Numbered from the stretch's first letter, positions 27,126-36,191 are shown. The stretch: 64,000 nucleotides of DNA from Methanohalophilus levihalophilus (GCF_017874375.1 NZ_JAGGLK010000003.1:186001-250000), one strand, 5' to 3'. Notes: generated by a model from the sequence alone, not told the origin. Program-made: numbers and translations.

Positions 27126-28409
27126 ATGGAATCTTCGCTAAACGAAATAATCGAAAAACTGGATAGAAAAGAAGCCAAAGTATTAACATCGCAGCAGGTA
27201 TGCGAACTTGTTAAAAAGGGGAAAGAAATTGGTTTTGAAGATGTTGATGTGGTAACCACTGCAACCCGCGGTGTCATGAGTGGAACGTATGCGGTTCTTT
27301 CTTTTCCTGTGAAAGCCCCTGAAGAGTTTACAAGGGCTGTCGATGTTCATCTTAACGGGGTTCCCGCACATGTCGGTCCATGTCCAAACGAACGTCTCGG
27401 AATCCTTGATTTAATGGTTTTCGGCACATCCCACAGCCATGAAATTGAGAATTACGGCGGAGGTCATCTTTTCCGGGACATAGTAGCGGGAAAGGAGATC
27501 AAAGTCCATGTTCGTACTGATGAAGGGCATGAGTTCAGATCCACAGTTTCAATAAACGACATGCCTTTTGCACGCCTGTTTTCAACAAGGAACACATTCA
27601 AGAATTACAGTGCATTTACAAATCTGGCATCATATCCAGTATCAACTATTTTCCATGCCACTGAGTTCGGGCCGGATGCAACCGAAGCTACATTGTCTGG
27701 ATGCGGGGAAATAAGTCCGGTCAAAAACGATCCTCTACTTCATGGAATTGGTATTGGTACACGCATATTATTCAATGGTGCAGAAGGTTTTGTTCTTGGC
27801 AGCGGTACCCGCAGCAGTCCGCAGAAACCAAATCTCATTGCCATGGCGGATATGCATTCCATGGTTCCGGAATATATGGGCGGATTCATAACCTCAGCTG
27901 GTCCGGAATGTATTGCTTCATGGGCAGTTGCAATTCCCGTAGTTGATGATTCCGTTTTTGAAGCGATTACGCAAACCGATTCTAATACTCCAATGCCTGT
28001 GATGGATGCCGACAGACGAGTTCAGGTTGCCACTACAAGCTATGCAGATGCCTGGTCAGGCGTTGATCTGGAAGTTTCTTTCCATCCATCAAGATGTGTG
28101 GAATGTGAATCATGCAGGTCAAAAGAAGATTGTCCCACAGAAGCCATTTTCTTTGCCAAAAAAGGAGTCGGTCTGGACAGGAACCTGTGCTTTAACTGCG
28201 GGTTATGCTCTACAAACTGTCCGGAGAAAGTGTTTGAAGCAAATCTCGGCTCTGTTAAGTTTGAGTACGAGGACAAGTCAATGGACATTCCGATTGTGGT
28301 CCGGCAATCTGATAGAAAACGCGCCCTGAAAATGGCCGATGATCTAAAGAAGCAGATAGAAGAAGGCAATTTCAAGGTTAACGGGATGATTGAGCGGATA
28401 TATTCATAA
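27126..28409 (+). CDS. DUF39 metalloprotein with C-terminal 2x[4Fe-4S] domain, likely methanogenesis marker 16
   Basis: A 427-residue protein. Residues about 10-330 match the DUF39 fold of homocysteine-forming sulfurtransferases (GVMSGTYAVLSFPVKAPEEF near 44, LFNGAEGFVLGSGTRSSPQK near 220). The C-terminus carries a ferredoxin-like double cluster: CVECESCRSKEDCP near 328-341 and CFNCGLCSTNCP near 358-369. This arrangement fits the methanogen-specific marker 16 family; a related role in L-aspartate-semialdehyde sulfurtransfer is the alternative. The start at 27126 follows AAAGGGG; 27102 is an alternative that overlaps the antiporter. Confidence 0.72.
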   Translation: MESSLNEIIEKLDRKEAKVLTSQQVCELVKKGKEIGFEDVDVVTTATRGVMSGTYAVLSFPVKAPEEFTRAVDVHLNGVPAHVGPCPNERLGILDLMVFGTSHSHEIENYGGGHLFRDIVAGKEIKVHVRTDEGHEFRSTVSINDMPFARLFSTRNTFKNYSAFTNLASYPVSTIFHATEFGPDATEATLSGCGEISPVKNDPLLHGIGIGTRILFNGAEGFVLGSGTRSSPQKPNLIAMADMHSMVPEYMGGFITSAGPECIASWAVAIPVVDDSVFEAITQTDSNTPMPVMDADRRVQVATTSYADAWSGVDLEVSFHPSRCVECESCRSKEDCPTEAIFFAKKGVGLDRNLCFNCGLCSTNCPEKVFEANLGSVKFEYEDKSMDIPIVVRQSDRKRALKMADDLKKQIEEGNFKVNGMIERIYS

Positions 28410-28433
28410 CCAAATTTTTGCTACCGATTGGCA

Positions 28434-28446
28434 TCAATTTTTTTAT
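28434..28446 (+). terminator. T-rich terminator after the marker 16-like gene
   Basis: Two T runs (ATTTTTG at about 28413-28419 and ATTTTTTTA at 28438-28446) follow the stop codon on the plus strand and fill the gap before the converging lipoprotein gene. Confidence 0.5.
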
Positions 28447-28476
28447 GCCAGTTGGATTTTATTCTCCCTCAACAGG

Positions 28477-28926
28477 TCATCCGTGTACAACATTAATACG
28501 GTATTTTTGGACAACAGTACCTGATGATTGGAGGAAGCTTTTCTCAAACATGAAATCTTCCGTTTTACCGGGTTTTAATTTCTCTTTAATCCAGGGTTCC
28601 ACAGTGTTGTCTATAGCCAGGGGGTTTTCTCCGGTGCTGGTATGGAATGTAGTGTTTATTTCACAGTATACGGAGCCGGTATCACCTATATTTGAAACAT
28701 TCCCCTCGATTACGTATTTTGTATAAAATGTGCTGGGTTCACTTTTGACGCTGTAATAAAGAACCAGATTCGATTCATCGATAGTCAGTTTGTAAATATC
28801 AACGTTATTCAGGTCGTGAAGCCGGGATGAAGTTGTGCTTTTTTCAGCTGGTTCAGCACAACCTGCCATAAGTGGCAATGTCATAACCAGCAAAAATGCG
28901 AGAAACAAAGCACTGCTTTTCATCAT
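28477..28926 (-). CDS. lipoprotein, FxLYD-like
   Basis: A 149-residue secreted lipoprotein. The signal peptide runs to the lipobox LMAGC near residues 18-22. The mature part has an immunoglobulin-like beta pattern with KYVIEGNVSNIGDTGSVYCE near 69-88 and KLKPGKTEDFMFEKSF near 116-131, typical of FxLYD/DUF3426 small surface domains. Function unknown. An inverted repeat lies just upstream of the start. Confidence 0.72.
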   Translation of the reverse strand: MMKSSALFLAFLLVMTLPLMAGCAEPAEKSTTSSRLHDLNNVDIYKLTIDESNLVLYYSVKSEPSTFYTKYVIEGNVSNIGDTGSVYCEINTTFHTSTGENPLAIDNTVEPWIKEKLKPGKTEDFMFEKSFLQSSGTVVQKYRINVVHG

Positions 28927-28931
28927 TTAGA

Positions 28932-28948
28932 ATGTGTATATGACACAT
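28932..28948. promoter_or_regulatory. operator-like inverted repeat before the lipoprotein gene
   Basis: ATGTGT-ATATG-ACACAT is a perfect 6-bp inverted repeat with a 5-base centre. It lies 5-22 bases upstream of the lipoprotein start, between it and a TATA-like AGTTTATTATG on the minus strand, a position suited to a repressor. Confidence 0.4.
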
Positions 28949-28970
28949 AATAAACTTTTAGCCGGGAAAT

Positions 28971-29525
28971 TTAATCGCTGGAGATCTCCATGAATCTCTC
29001 AATGATTTCTTCAGGTGAAAGGGGTATTATTGGAACTTTTTCATTTCCCGGAGGCACTCTTACAAGAATTACTCCTGAATCGACTTTACTGAGAGTTTCT
29101 TTAAGTTCATCAGGATTTGAGATGTCGTAGACGCTTTCAATCCCTGCACCCTTTGCAACAGATGCGAGGTTTGTTTTGCCGGATGTGGCTGTCGGCTGGC
29201 TTCCGGTGGACCCGTAACTGCTGTTGTCAATTATTACAAGAATGTAATTTTCAGGGTGCTGGTTGGCAATCGTTGCGAGACTGCCCATGTTCATAAGGAC
29301 GGAACCATCTCCGTCAATTGCAATGACTCTTTTATCAGGTCTTGCAAGAGCAAGTCCCAGCCCGATGGATGATGCAAGTCCCATGGAACCAAGCATGTAG
29401 AAATTTTCTTTCCTGTCAAATATGAAATAGAGCTCCCTTGATGGAAAACCGATGTTTGCAACAAGAAGGGCATTCACATCTTCGGCCCGCTTTGCAATGA
29501 TTTCGATCGCTTCAATGCGTTTCAT
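28971..29525 (-). CDS. comE: sulfopyruvate decarboxylase beta subunit
   Basis: A 184-residue thiamine-diphosphate-binding subunit. The TPP motif is [18 protein letters not shown] at about residues 74-91, followed by [17 protein letters not shown]. With ComD it decarboxylates 3-sulfopyruvate to sulfoacetaldehyde in coenzyme M synthesis. Its ATG overlaps the comD stop (ATGA). Confidence 0.9.
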   Translation of the reverse strand: MKRIEAIEIIAKRAEDVNALLVANIGFPSRELYFIFDRKENFYMLGSMGLASSIGLGLALARPDKRVIAIDGDGSVLMNMGSLATIANQHPENYILVIIDNSSYGSTGSQPTATSGKTNLASVAKGAGIESVYDISNPDELKETLSKVDSGVILVRVPPGNEKVPIIPLSPEEIIERFMEISSD

Positions 29526-30019
29526 TGTTCGCTCCAGAAGCAGATTTCAAGCAGCACTGCTACAGGTGTCTTGTCTTCGTAAGCTGTTTTCATGGCGTTT
29601 GCAATCGTTTCCCTTGTTCCCTCAAGGCAGGGGTTAAAATACGGGATATCCATTGTCTCAAGCAGTGGAGGGGTTTTTATTCCCATAGGGACCTGTGCAC
29701 AGATTGGTTCTCCTTCAACTCCTCTGTGACTGATTATCATCAGAATTGGGATTTTGAAAAGACTGTTGAGTGATGCAAGTGCGTTAATTGAATTACCAAG
29801 GCCGGAATTTTGCATTAGCAGGGCAGGTTTTTTCCCTCCCATGTACGCTCCTGCGCAAATACCGATTCCTTCCTCTTCCCTTGTGACAGGAACATGGATT
29901 ATATCAGGATCAGCATCCACCATGGGAATAAGTTCCTGAAGGTTGATGCATGGTACACTGACCACAAAATCAATTCCCTCTTCCTTCATGGAGTTGAAAA
30001 CTTCAATGGTAGGATCCAT
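29522..30019 (-). CDS. comD: sulfopyruvate decarboxylase alpha subunit
   Basis: A 165-residue subunit with the pyrimidine-binding part of the TPP fold: [20 protein letters not shown] near residues 18-37, [20 protein letters not shown] near 48-67 with the catalytic-type Glu, and [15 protein letters not shown] near 70-84. It is 26 bases downstream of the cysteate synthase gene and forms one operon with it and comE. Confidence 0.9.
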   Translation of the reverse strand: MDPTIEVFNSMKEEGIDFVVSVPCINLQELIPMVDADPDIIHVPVTREEEGIGICAGAYMGGKKPALLMQNSGLGNSINALASLNSLFKIPILMIISHRGVEGEPICAQVPMGIKTPPLLETMDIPYFNPCLEGTRETIANAMKTAYEDKTPVAVLLEICFWSEQ

Positions 30020-30045
30020 TTTTCCCCGCGCGGTTAAGCTGGTAT

Positions 30046-31287
30046 TTACAGGATTTTTTCACTTGTAACATCAAGGATCTTTTGCACACTGTCATTCTTG
30101 TCTGGAGAGACAGTGATGTCAATATCAAGGGAAGTTATAGGCAATTCTTCCATTGCCCGCTTGACACCTCCCCCTGTGATATTTAGCATAACAAGTTCAT
30201 CTGGGTTGATTTTTCCTACATGCACAGCTTTAATCAAAGCAGCAACGGCAACTGATGATGCGTTAAGGACATCAATGCCTTCAAGTTCCTCAAACAGCTT
30301 TTTTGCTTCTTCAGCTTCTGCATTGCTGATACCGTATAGTTCACCATTTGTGTCGTCAAGTGCATCTTTTACGCCCCCTCCGACGGTGTATGGTGGTTTA
30401 CGGTTGAAAAGTACATCGTCCCACATCTGATCAGGACATGTTATGTCTATTGGTGTTCCGTCATGCAAGTTCAAAAGGGGTGCACAAGGAATATTCTGGG
30501 CAAGGTGAAGTTTTGGTAGGCGGTCACCGAAGCGTCCGTCTCCGATAAGTCTCATGGCAGCTTCCCACACTGCAATTCCACCGGTTCCGCTTCCCACTGC
30601 CTGGAAATAATGATCAGGAAGATGTTTCATTGTGAGGGTTGCGTCCAGCAGAACAGTTCCCATGCCATCCCTGCGAGCTACGTTTTTTGCACCGCCTTCA
30701 GCTACAAATCCGTCTTTTTCGGTAATCTGTGATGAAATCTCAATTGCATCGTAGTAATCCCCGTCTACAGCTGCAACAGATATGGATTCAGTAGATTCTG
30801 CAGGTATCCATAGTCTTTCTTTTGCGCTTTCCGGCACAACCAACAATAGCGGTGTATCTGTAAGGGAAGCCACGTGCGCAAATGCACGTGCAGTATTGCC
30901 TGCCGATGCCACTACCATTGTAGCATCGCTGTGTTGCTCTTTCAGGCGCTGCATTGTAGGATAGGACTCAAGATCTTTGAAACTGCAAGTCCTTATGAAA
31001 GCCTCTTTCTCGGGCCAGTAACCATTAAAACTGATGTAGAGCTTTTCAAGGCCAAGCTCCCGTGCAAGTTCTTCGCTGCGGTATGTAACTGTCCTGCCGC
31101 TTCCTTCCAAAATAGTACCATTTACCGGAAGCCAGTTGTAATATTTCCAGATTCCGGGAAGGTCGAGGGTTTTTAGCTGGCGGTCAGAATATTCAGTCCT
31201 TAGAAGTGCCCCGTCCGCAGGGCATGTCATATTGTATTTTCCGTAGACTTTTCCGCAAATAGGACATCTTAGGCTATACTTGTCCAT
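30046..31287 (-). CDS. cysteate synthase (threonine synthase paralogue)
   Basis: A 413-residue PLP fold-type II enzyme with an N-terminal zinc-ribbon-like start ([16 protein letters not shown] at residues 8-23). The PLP lysine is likely in [11 protein letters not shown] near 93-103 and the substrate/cofactor loop in [17 protein letters not shown] near 121-137. In Methanosarcina the equivalent enzyme converts phosphoserine and sulfite to cysteate. Location directly before comD and comE supports this over threonine synthase. A TATA box about 26 bases upstream suggests a leaderless message. Confidence 0.88.
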   Translation of the reverse strand: MDKYSLRCPICGKVYGKYNMTCPADGALLRTEYSDRQLKTLDLPGIWKYYNWLPVNGTILEGSGRTVTYRSEELARELGLEKLYISFNGYWPEKEAFIRTCSFKDLESYPTMQRLKEQHSDATMVVASAGNTARAFAHVASLTDTPLLLVVPESAKERLWIPAESTESISVAAVDGDYYDAIEISSQITEKDGFVAEGGAKNVARRDGMGTVLLDATLTMKHLPDHYFQAVGSGTGGIAVWEAAMRLIGDGRFGDRLPKLHLAQNIPCAPLLNLHDGTPIDITCPDQMWDDVLFNRKPPYTVGGGVKDALDDTNGELYGISNAEAEEAKKLFEELEGIDVLNASSVAVAALIKAVHVGKINPDELVMLNITGGGVKRAMEELPITSLDIDITVSPDKNDSVQKILDVTSEKIL

Positions 31288-31306
31288 GGTCTGGAATCAA
31301 CAGGCT

Positions 31307-31320
31307 CATTTATATATTTG
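31307..31320 (-). promoter_or_regulatory. TATA box of the coenzyme M operon
   Basis: The minus strand reads CAAATATATAAATG, a strong TATA box centred about 26 bases before the cysteate synthase ATG at 31287. Transcription should begin at or within a few bases of the start codon, so translation is probably leaderless. Confidence 0.6.
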
Positions 31321-31351
31321 TTGCATAAGCCAATTGGAATACCCATTAAGG

Positions 31352-31397
31352 CAAAAAAAGGATAATTTTGAGGCTATATGTGGGTTGTAATAGCCTC
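31352..31397 (-). terminator. hairpin terminator after the cytochrome b5-like gene
   Basis: On the minus strand GAGGCTAT and ATAGCCTC form a perfect 8-bp stem with a 12-base loop (31370-31397), followed after 11 bases by a run of seven T (31352-31358). It closes the two-gene unit 31872-31412 and separates it from the coenzyme M operon. Confidence 0.65.
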
Positions 31398-31411
31398 TCT
31401 GTCATACAATT

Positions 31412-31642
31412 TTACTCTACGAGGGTACCCACTACTTCATAGTCATCAAAGACATCGTCTTCATGAGGGGAATCTTCCATTTCTTCAGTGAGATCCATTC
31501 CTGCTTCATGGAGTCCCTGATGCTCCCCATCCATCCAGAGATCGCTGTTGGTCACATCGTAGACCTTGCCGTTGTAGGCAATATAGATTTTTTCGTTGTC
31601 TACACCATTGTATTTTGCAAGCTATTCAATTGTAAATTCCAT
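31412..31642 (-). CDS. cytochrome b5-like heme-binding domain protein with in-frame TAG (candidate pyrrolysine)
   Basis: Read through one TAG, this frame encodes a 76-residue cytochrome b5-like domain: MEFTIE-TAG-LAKYNG at the start, YIAYNGKVYDVTNSDLW near residues 20-36, GEHQGLHEAGMDLTEE near 39-54 and YEVVGTLVE at the end. The two His in the middle fit the heme/ligand region of this small archaeal family. The TAG is codon 7 (plus-strand 31622-31624), where relatives usually have Glu or Ala ahead of L(A/S)KY. No in-frame start downstream would save the domain. An AGAGAGCAGGG ribosome region precedes the ATG, the gene ends with TAA and a hairpin terminator follows, so all else is intact. Nonsense mutation is the alternative. 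Confidence 0.75.
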
Positions 31643-31665
31643 AAAGTTCCCTGCTCTCTTGTATT

Positions 31666-31872
31666 TTAATCTTCAACTTCCATTGCATTAATTATGTCAT
31701 TAACTGTCAGTTCCCCTTTGACAGCTCTCTGTATCATGGGGTAGATATACGAAGAGTCATCAATGGCGCTCCAGCGTTCTTCTCCTACTCTCTTGATAAT
31801 CTCTTTCAGTATTTTGTCACATTCATCACAGTATTCGTTTTCATTTTCTTCTCCACAAACGGTACACTGCAT
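31666..31872 (-). CDS. small zinc-ribbon-like protein
   Basis: A 68-residue protein starting MQCTVCGEENENEYCDECDK: a C-x2-C ... C-x2-C knuckle at residues 3-18 followed by a helical region (ILKEIIKRVGEERW) and an acidic end. Likely a zinc-binding small protein. A strong GGAGGG ribosome site (31879-31884) supports the start. It lies 23 bases upstream of the cytochrome b5-like gene and shares its transcript. Confidence 0.7.
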   Translation of the reverse strand: MQCTVCGEENENEYCDECDKILKEIIKRVGEERWSAIDDSSYIYPMIQRAVKGELTVNDIINAMEVED

Positions 31873-32059
31873 ATTTTTCCCTCCGATATTGATATTGTAC
31901 TAAGGGTTTATGAGGTTTTGGTAATGGTTGTGGATGAAACAGTCCATTTATGCTTGGAAGTTTACTAAAAGGAGGATCTGAATCTTAACTTTTTGAAAGC
32001 TGGAAGTTTCATTGCCTCAGTGCCTGACTTTAGAAATACAAGTTATTGAAAAACGTTAA

Positions 32060-32092
32060 ACTAAAGAAGAAAAATACCGGCTTTTCTGCCGG
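32060..32092 (-). terminator. hairpin plus T-tract downstream of the 148-aa gene
   Basis: On the minus strand GCCCGGC-AGAAAA-GCCGGT forms a short GC-rich hairpin (32077-32092) followed by TATTTTTCTTCTTT. It lies about 75 bases beyond the stop of the gene ending at 32166 and fits as its terminator. Confidence 0.55.
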
Positions 32093-32165
32093 GCATACTA
32101 TCTGAAGCACTTGTGGTGTTCTATTCTTTCAAGTCCTATGTTAGCTAAAGAAATACAGGTTTTTT

Positions 32166-32612
32166 TTATTCATTATTAGCCCGCTTGTCAGAGATTGCTT
32201 TTGAAACCTTTTCCTTAAATTGGTCAATTTCAATCTCATCTTTCTTTTCCACAAAGGCGTATTTGTGTGGATCACACTTCACCCTTTCAAGATTTCTCTC
32301 TACAAAAGCATATTTCTGAGGGTCCCATCCTTCCTTTTCAGGTGGGATTGGCACAATAGTTTCGTCTTTCAATTGTTGTAAATGATCCGAATCCTTCCAG
32401 GAAAAGTCACGTCCTCTTTTCATAAGCCATCTCCCCTTAAAATTTATTATCTGATGACAGTGTAAACATTTCCACTCTACAAGTGAGTATTTTCTATCAA
32501 CCAATTTAAAGTTAGGATTTCTTTTTGATATGGCTTTTGAACGATTAATTCTGAAAACAGTTACGAAAAACAGTGTCGTAATGACTGTAATGAGCTGAAA
32601 GCAGGCAAACAT
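32166..32612 (-). CDS. hypothetical membrane-anchored protein with a Cys/His knuckle and short internal repeats
   Basis: A 148-residue protein with one N-terminal membrane segment (residues 4-22), then WKCLHCHQIINFKG near 47-60 (a CxxCH knuckle that could bind zinc or, less likely here, heme c because it would lie on the cytoplasmic side if N-in). A short repeat follows: WDPQKYAFVERN near 95 and CDPHKYAFVEKK near 112. The C-terminus is charged. I do not recognise the family. A hairpin terminator follows. Confidence 0.55.
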   Translation of the reverse strand: MFACFQLITVITTLFFVTVFRINRSKAISKRNPNFKLVDRKYSLVEWKCLHCHQIINFKGRWLMKRGRDFSWKDSDHLQQLKDETIVPIPPEKEGWDPQKYAFVERNLERVKCDPHKYAFVEKKDEIEIDQFKEKVSKAISDKRANNE

Positions 32613-33011
32613 TCCATGTCAAACAACTTTAATCTCATGTTTTCCAGAAATTACTGTCTAATGCTTCAAGAAATATCATTTTAATATATTTAATAAAATT
32701 ATATTTCCCTCATAAAAAGGGTAGTAAGAGCGGCACAAATTAGATTATTTAGTGCAATCCTATAAATTCTATAACTCCATATTATCATATAAAAAATAAG
32801 TTGTCAGTAATTTTAACATATTTGATATGAAACGAGGGAGATGATGCGTTTTAATAAAGTAGCCCCAACATCTGATTAATTTTGAAAAATATTTCAATTT
32901 ATGTCAGTGTCTCAAACACAATTACTTTTCATCCTCTAATTTCCGATATCAGGAAATTGGAGTTTCATTAAACTCATTGAGTCAATAATAGTAGCAAAAG
33001 AAGGAAATTTT
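32613..33011. other. AT-rich intergenic region
   Basis: About 400 bases without a gene between two divergent genes. TATA-like strings occur at about 32678-32700 (TTTAATATATTTAATAAAATT), suited to the leftward gene. AAGAAGGAAA at 32998-33007 is the ribosome site of the surface protein. I saw no conserved ORF or RNA structure. Confidence 0.5.
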
Positions 33012-35909
33012 ATGGCTAAATCAACATTTTTGTTTATATTCTTATTAATAACCGGTATTGTTTGCATATCCACTGCGCAGGCAGCAACAACAGTAACAGC
33101 TTCGAACAGTTCTGTGAATTATACTGAAAATGATGACATGTACATTGATCCCGGACTGACTATCAGTAGTACTGAAACATACACGTCGGCCAAAGTTCAG
33201 ATCGGAGATGGCTATGTCAGCGGACAGGACTATCTAAGATATTCAACTACAGGCAGTATTACAGGAAGTTTCAGTACAGCTACCGGAATTCTTACACTTT
33301 CAGGAAGCGGAAATGCAGCCGCATATCAGGCAGCTTTCAGGAATGTGAGATATGAGAATACCAATGAAAATCCAAATACTGCAGACAGGAATATCACTTT
33401 TGTACTGGGTGGAAATACACTGTATTTTGAAGATACTGGACATTATTACGAGTATGTATCATACACTTCAGATTGGACAGCAGCTAAAGCAAATGCAGAT
33501 ACAAAAACGATGGAAGGACTACAGGGGTATCTGGCAACTATCACATCAGAAGCCGAAAATAATTTTCTCATGGAAAAGATACAAGCTGATGCATGGATAG
33601 GAGCAAGTGACAATGCCGTTGAAGGAGAATGGCGTTGGGTTACCGGTCCAGAGGGGACAGAAGATGGCGGGAATGGAAGACAGTTCTATCAGGGAGATGG
33701 CTATACGGGCTCGGCAATACCGGGCGAGTACAATAAGTGGAACGGGCCTGCCTTGAGCTATGGCGGTCATGAACCAAATGATTCTGGAGCAAATGAAGAT
33801 GCAGGCCAGATGTATTCAAGTAATTATGGTACCTGGAACGACCTTCCTCATACCGGTACGAGTCTAAGTGGATATCTACTTGAATATGGAGGGATGTCAG
33901 GTGATGCTACCCCACAACTCAGTACTACTGTCACATTGCATGTAAATGCTGTAAATGACGCACCAACAACACCAGGTGCATTCACAAATCCAACAACTTC
34001 ACAGATCAAACAGGGTGGCCAGTCCCTAACTGTTGGCTGGGGGGCCTCAACGGATCCTGCTGAAGGAGATGCAGTGAAATACGATCTCTGGTTCTTCAAC
34101 GGCACATGGGCACAGATAGGAAACCTTCTGGGTACCAACAGCATGTCATATACCCTTCCTGAGGACAATACGGAAAATGCCATGTTCCGTGTTTATGCAA
34201 ATGATACAATGGATAACTCTTCTGCAAGGGATGTAACCTTCACAATTGATTCCATTGCACCTGATTATAGCTGGATTGAGAAAGTCCTGAATGCCAGCAC
34301 AGGAGAAACTATCACCGTAGAGATCAATGTTACTGATGTTGTAGGAGTTGACTGGTGCAACATAACGGTAGATGGGCAGGAATATGAAATGAATAGCAAT
34401 TCAGGAAACTATTCATATAATATATCCATCCCGGCAAGTGATTCCGGCACTCTTGTAAGTTCAATGACGTATAACTGCAGTTTTGGTGATCTCTTCGGGC
34501 ATGTCAACAGTACAGAAAATGTACTTCTGAATGTATCCATCCTTCCAATTGCAAACTTCAGTGTAAACCAGAGCAGAGGCATAAGTCCACTGAATGTTAA
34601 CTTTACTGACAATTCATCAGGGCTTGTGGAGAACTGGCTCTGGGACTTCGGGGATGGGAGCAATTCAACAGATCAAAATATCACGCATACGTTCACATCT
34701 GGAAATTACACAGTAAACCTCACTGTAATTAATGCCAACGGGACATCCAGCACTTTATACAACATCAGATGTGCTGATGAACCGGAATACACCAGATCAC
34801 CTTCCAGCTCGGAAGTAACTTCAGCATACGGGGAAGAGCAGAATTTCACCATCCAGAGTACACTTTATTCAAGCTTTGAATGGTTTATTGACGGAAGCGC
34901 TGCTAATGGCACAGGAGTGACGTTGTTCAACAATACGAATGATTCAGAACAGCTTTCATATTGCATGATTAACAGCAGCCAGTACATAAACCAGAATGAT
35001 TTCTTCTTAGGTACTTACAATGTGTCAGTACAGGCAAGCAACGAAAGCATTGGAAGAACTGATACACACTACTGGCTTTGGACCGTGACAAATTCATCTT
35101 CCGATGGTGGAGATATTGAGATCCTTGTAAATGTCACTCCAAATATCACCATAAACGGCAGTGAAAAATATCTGGTGTTCAATACAACCAACAACAATGA
35201 TACGGATGATAACGGCCTTCTCTGCAGTATCACCGGAGCTTCATTCAATACTTCCAACAATACTGATGGCATAGAGATCAAGGTGGAAGTCCTGAATGTT
35301 TCTTCCATAAACCAATCAAGCATTGATTTCTCAGCATCTTCGATCTACCAGTACCTTGACATTAGTTTCAACAACGAAACACTTGTCAACAATGACAGCC
35401 ACAGCCGCAATATCGAATTCAGGGTTATGAATGAAAAGGACGGGGGAACACTGATAGTCAGCACCGTGTACCTGAGACACTGGGCAAACCCGTCGTGGCA
35501 GGCATATACTCCTGAACTTACAGGAAATGACGGTATATATTCCTACTTCATTGTCAGAAATGTTTCAGGATTTTCACCATATGCTGTGACCTGTGACTAC
35601 CAGTATAGTTCTTCATCCAGCTCAGGAAGTGACGGCCTTCCCTACTATCTCAAGAAGCTGTTGTTCTGGAGTGATGAAGAAGTAGTAGAAGCGCAATCCG
35701 GGATTGAAATCATTGAAGATGCGGATTCTACTCCTGTCAGTGAGGAAGTAGTCGATCCACTTTCAGATCAGGATTCAGAAAATCTGGATACCTCATACGT
35801 GAGTACCAGTGATAAGGGAAACAATTTGCTGCAGATTACAGGAATTATACTTTTGGCAGGATTGTTGCTCTTTGTCTTCTGGAAAAAGAGAAAATCTGAA
35901 GATGAGTGA
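33012..35909 (+). CDS. large cell-surface protein with C-type-lectin-like and PKD domains
   Basis: A 965-residue secreted protein anchored at its C-terminus. Residues 1-24 are a signal peptide (ending ISTAQA). About 28-135 resembles the cadherin-like modules of bacterial adhesins (YVSGQDYLRYSTTGSITGSF). About 140-295 is a C-type-lectin-like domain (QGYLATITSEAENNFLMEKI, DAWIGASDNAVEGEWRWVTG, NEDAGQMYSSNYGTWNDLP). Two Ig/fibronectin-like stretches follow, then a PKD domain at about 512-595 (VENWLWDFGDGSNSTDQNIT). The C-terminal region has many N-x-S/T sequons, an acidic linker, one membrane helix and WKKRKSEDE. Probably an S-layer-associated adhesin. Confidence 0.8.
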   Translation: MAKSTFLFIFLLITGIVCISTAQAATTVTASNSSVNYTENDDMYIDPGLTISSTETYTSAKVQIGDGYVSGQDYLRYSTTGSITGSFSTATGILTLSGSGNAAAYQAAFRNVRYENTNENPNTADRNITFVLGGNTLYFEDTGHYYEYVSYTSDWTAAKANADTKTMEGLQGYLATITSEAENNFLMEKIQADAWIGASDNAVEGEWRWVTGPEGTEDGGNGRQFYQGDGYTGSAIPGEYNKWNGPALSYGGHEPNDSGANEDAGQMYSSNYGTWNDLPHTGTSLSGYLLEYGGMSGDATPQLSTTVTLHVNAVNDAPTTPGAFTNPTTSQIKQGGQSLTVGWGASTDPAEGDAVKYDLWFFNGTWAQIGNLLGTNSMSYTLPEDNTENAMFRVYANDTMDNSSARDVTFTIDSIAPDYSWIEKVLNASTGETITVEINVTDVVGVDWCNITVDGQEYEMNSNSGNYSYNISIPASDSGTLVSSMTYNCSFGDLFGHVNSTENVLLNVSILPIANFSVNQSRGISPLNVNFTDNSSGLVENWLWDFGDGSNSTDQNITHTFTSGNYTVNLTVINANGTSSTLYNIRCADEPEYTRSPSSSEVTSAYGEEQNFTIQSTLYSSFEWFIDGSAANGTGVTLFNNTNDSEQLSYCMINSSQYINQNDFFLGTYNVSVQASNESIGRTDTHYWLWTVTNSSSDGGDIEILVNVTPNITINGSEKYLVFNTTNNNDTDDNGLLCSITGASFNTSNNTDGIEIKVEVLNVSSINQSSIDFSASSIYQYLDISFNNETLVNNDSHSRNIEFRVMNEKDGGTLIVSTVYLRHWANPSWQAYTPELTGNDGIYSYFIVRNVSGFSPYAVTCDYQYSSSSSSGSDGLPYYLKKLLFWSDEEVVEAQSGIEIIEDADSTPVSEEVVDPLSDQDSENLDTSYVSTSDKGNNLLQITGIILLAGLLLFVFWKKRKSEDE

Positions 35910-36133
35910 CCTGAAATCCCGTATCTTAAAAGGTTTAAATTAAGATCTGGGATTCAAATGCTTTAATGGGGAAGCGGTAAAACTTGTTTTCACCTTTTTC
36001 CCCTTCTTTGTTTTTTTAAAATATATTTTACCTATCAGATCCCATTGTATCTGCCTGATTTCAAAATCTTAAATCTCTGTTTTTTTCTCTCCTCTAAGCT
36101 GATGAGAGCTTTTCTATTAATCTGTTATTTTTA
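35910..36133. other. intergenic region with T-rich terminator
   Basis: No gene is visible. GTTTTTTTAAAATATATTTT at about 36010-36029 is a likely terminator for the surface protein gene, preceded by a pyrimidine-rich stretch. The right end leads into the operator of the transporter operon. Confidence 0.5.
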
Positions 36134-36191
36134 GTGTTACTAAAATACAAATAATAACTTAAAGTATTACTAATTAGAAAATTATTAATAC
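36134..36191. promoter_or_regulatory. NikR-like inverted-repeat operator and promoter of the transporter operon
   Basis: GTATTAC (36164-36170), 14 bases, then TTAATAC (36185-36191) form an inverted repeat matching 6 of 7 positions. A further half site GTGTTAC lies exactly 30 bases upstream (36134-36140), with a weak partner ATAACTT at 36154-36160. The GTRTTAC-N14-GTAAYAC pattern resembles what I remember of archaeal NikR boxes. The site overlaps AT-rich TATA-like sequence about 30-50 bases before the ATG at 36218, where a bound repressor would block transcription. Confidence 0.55.
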
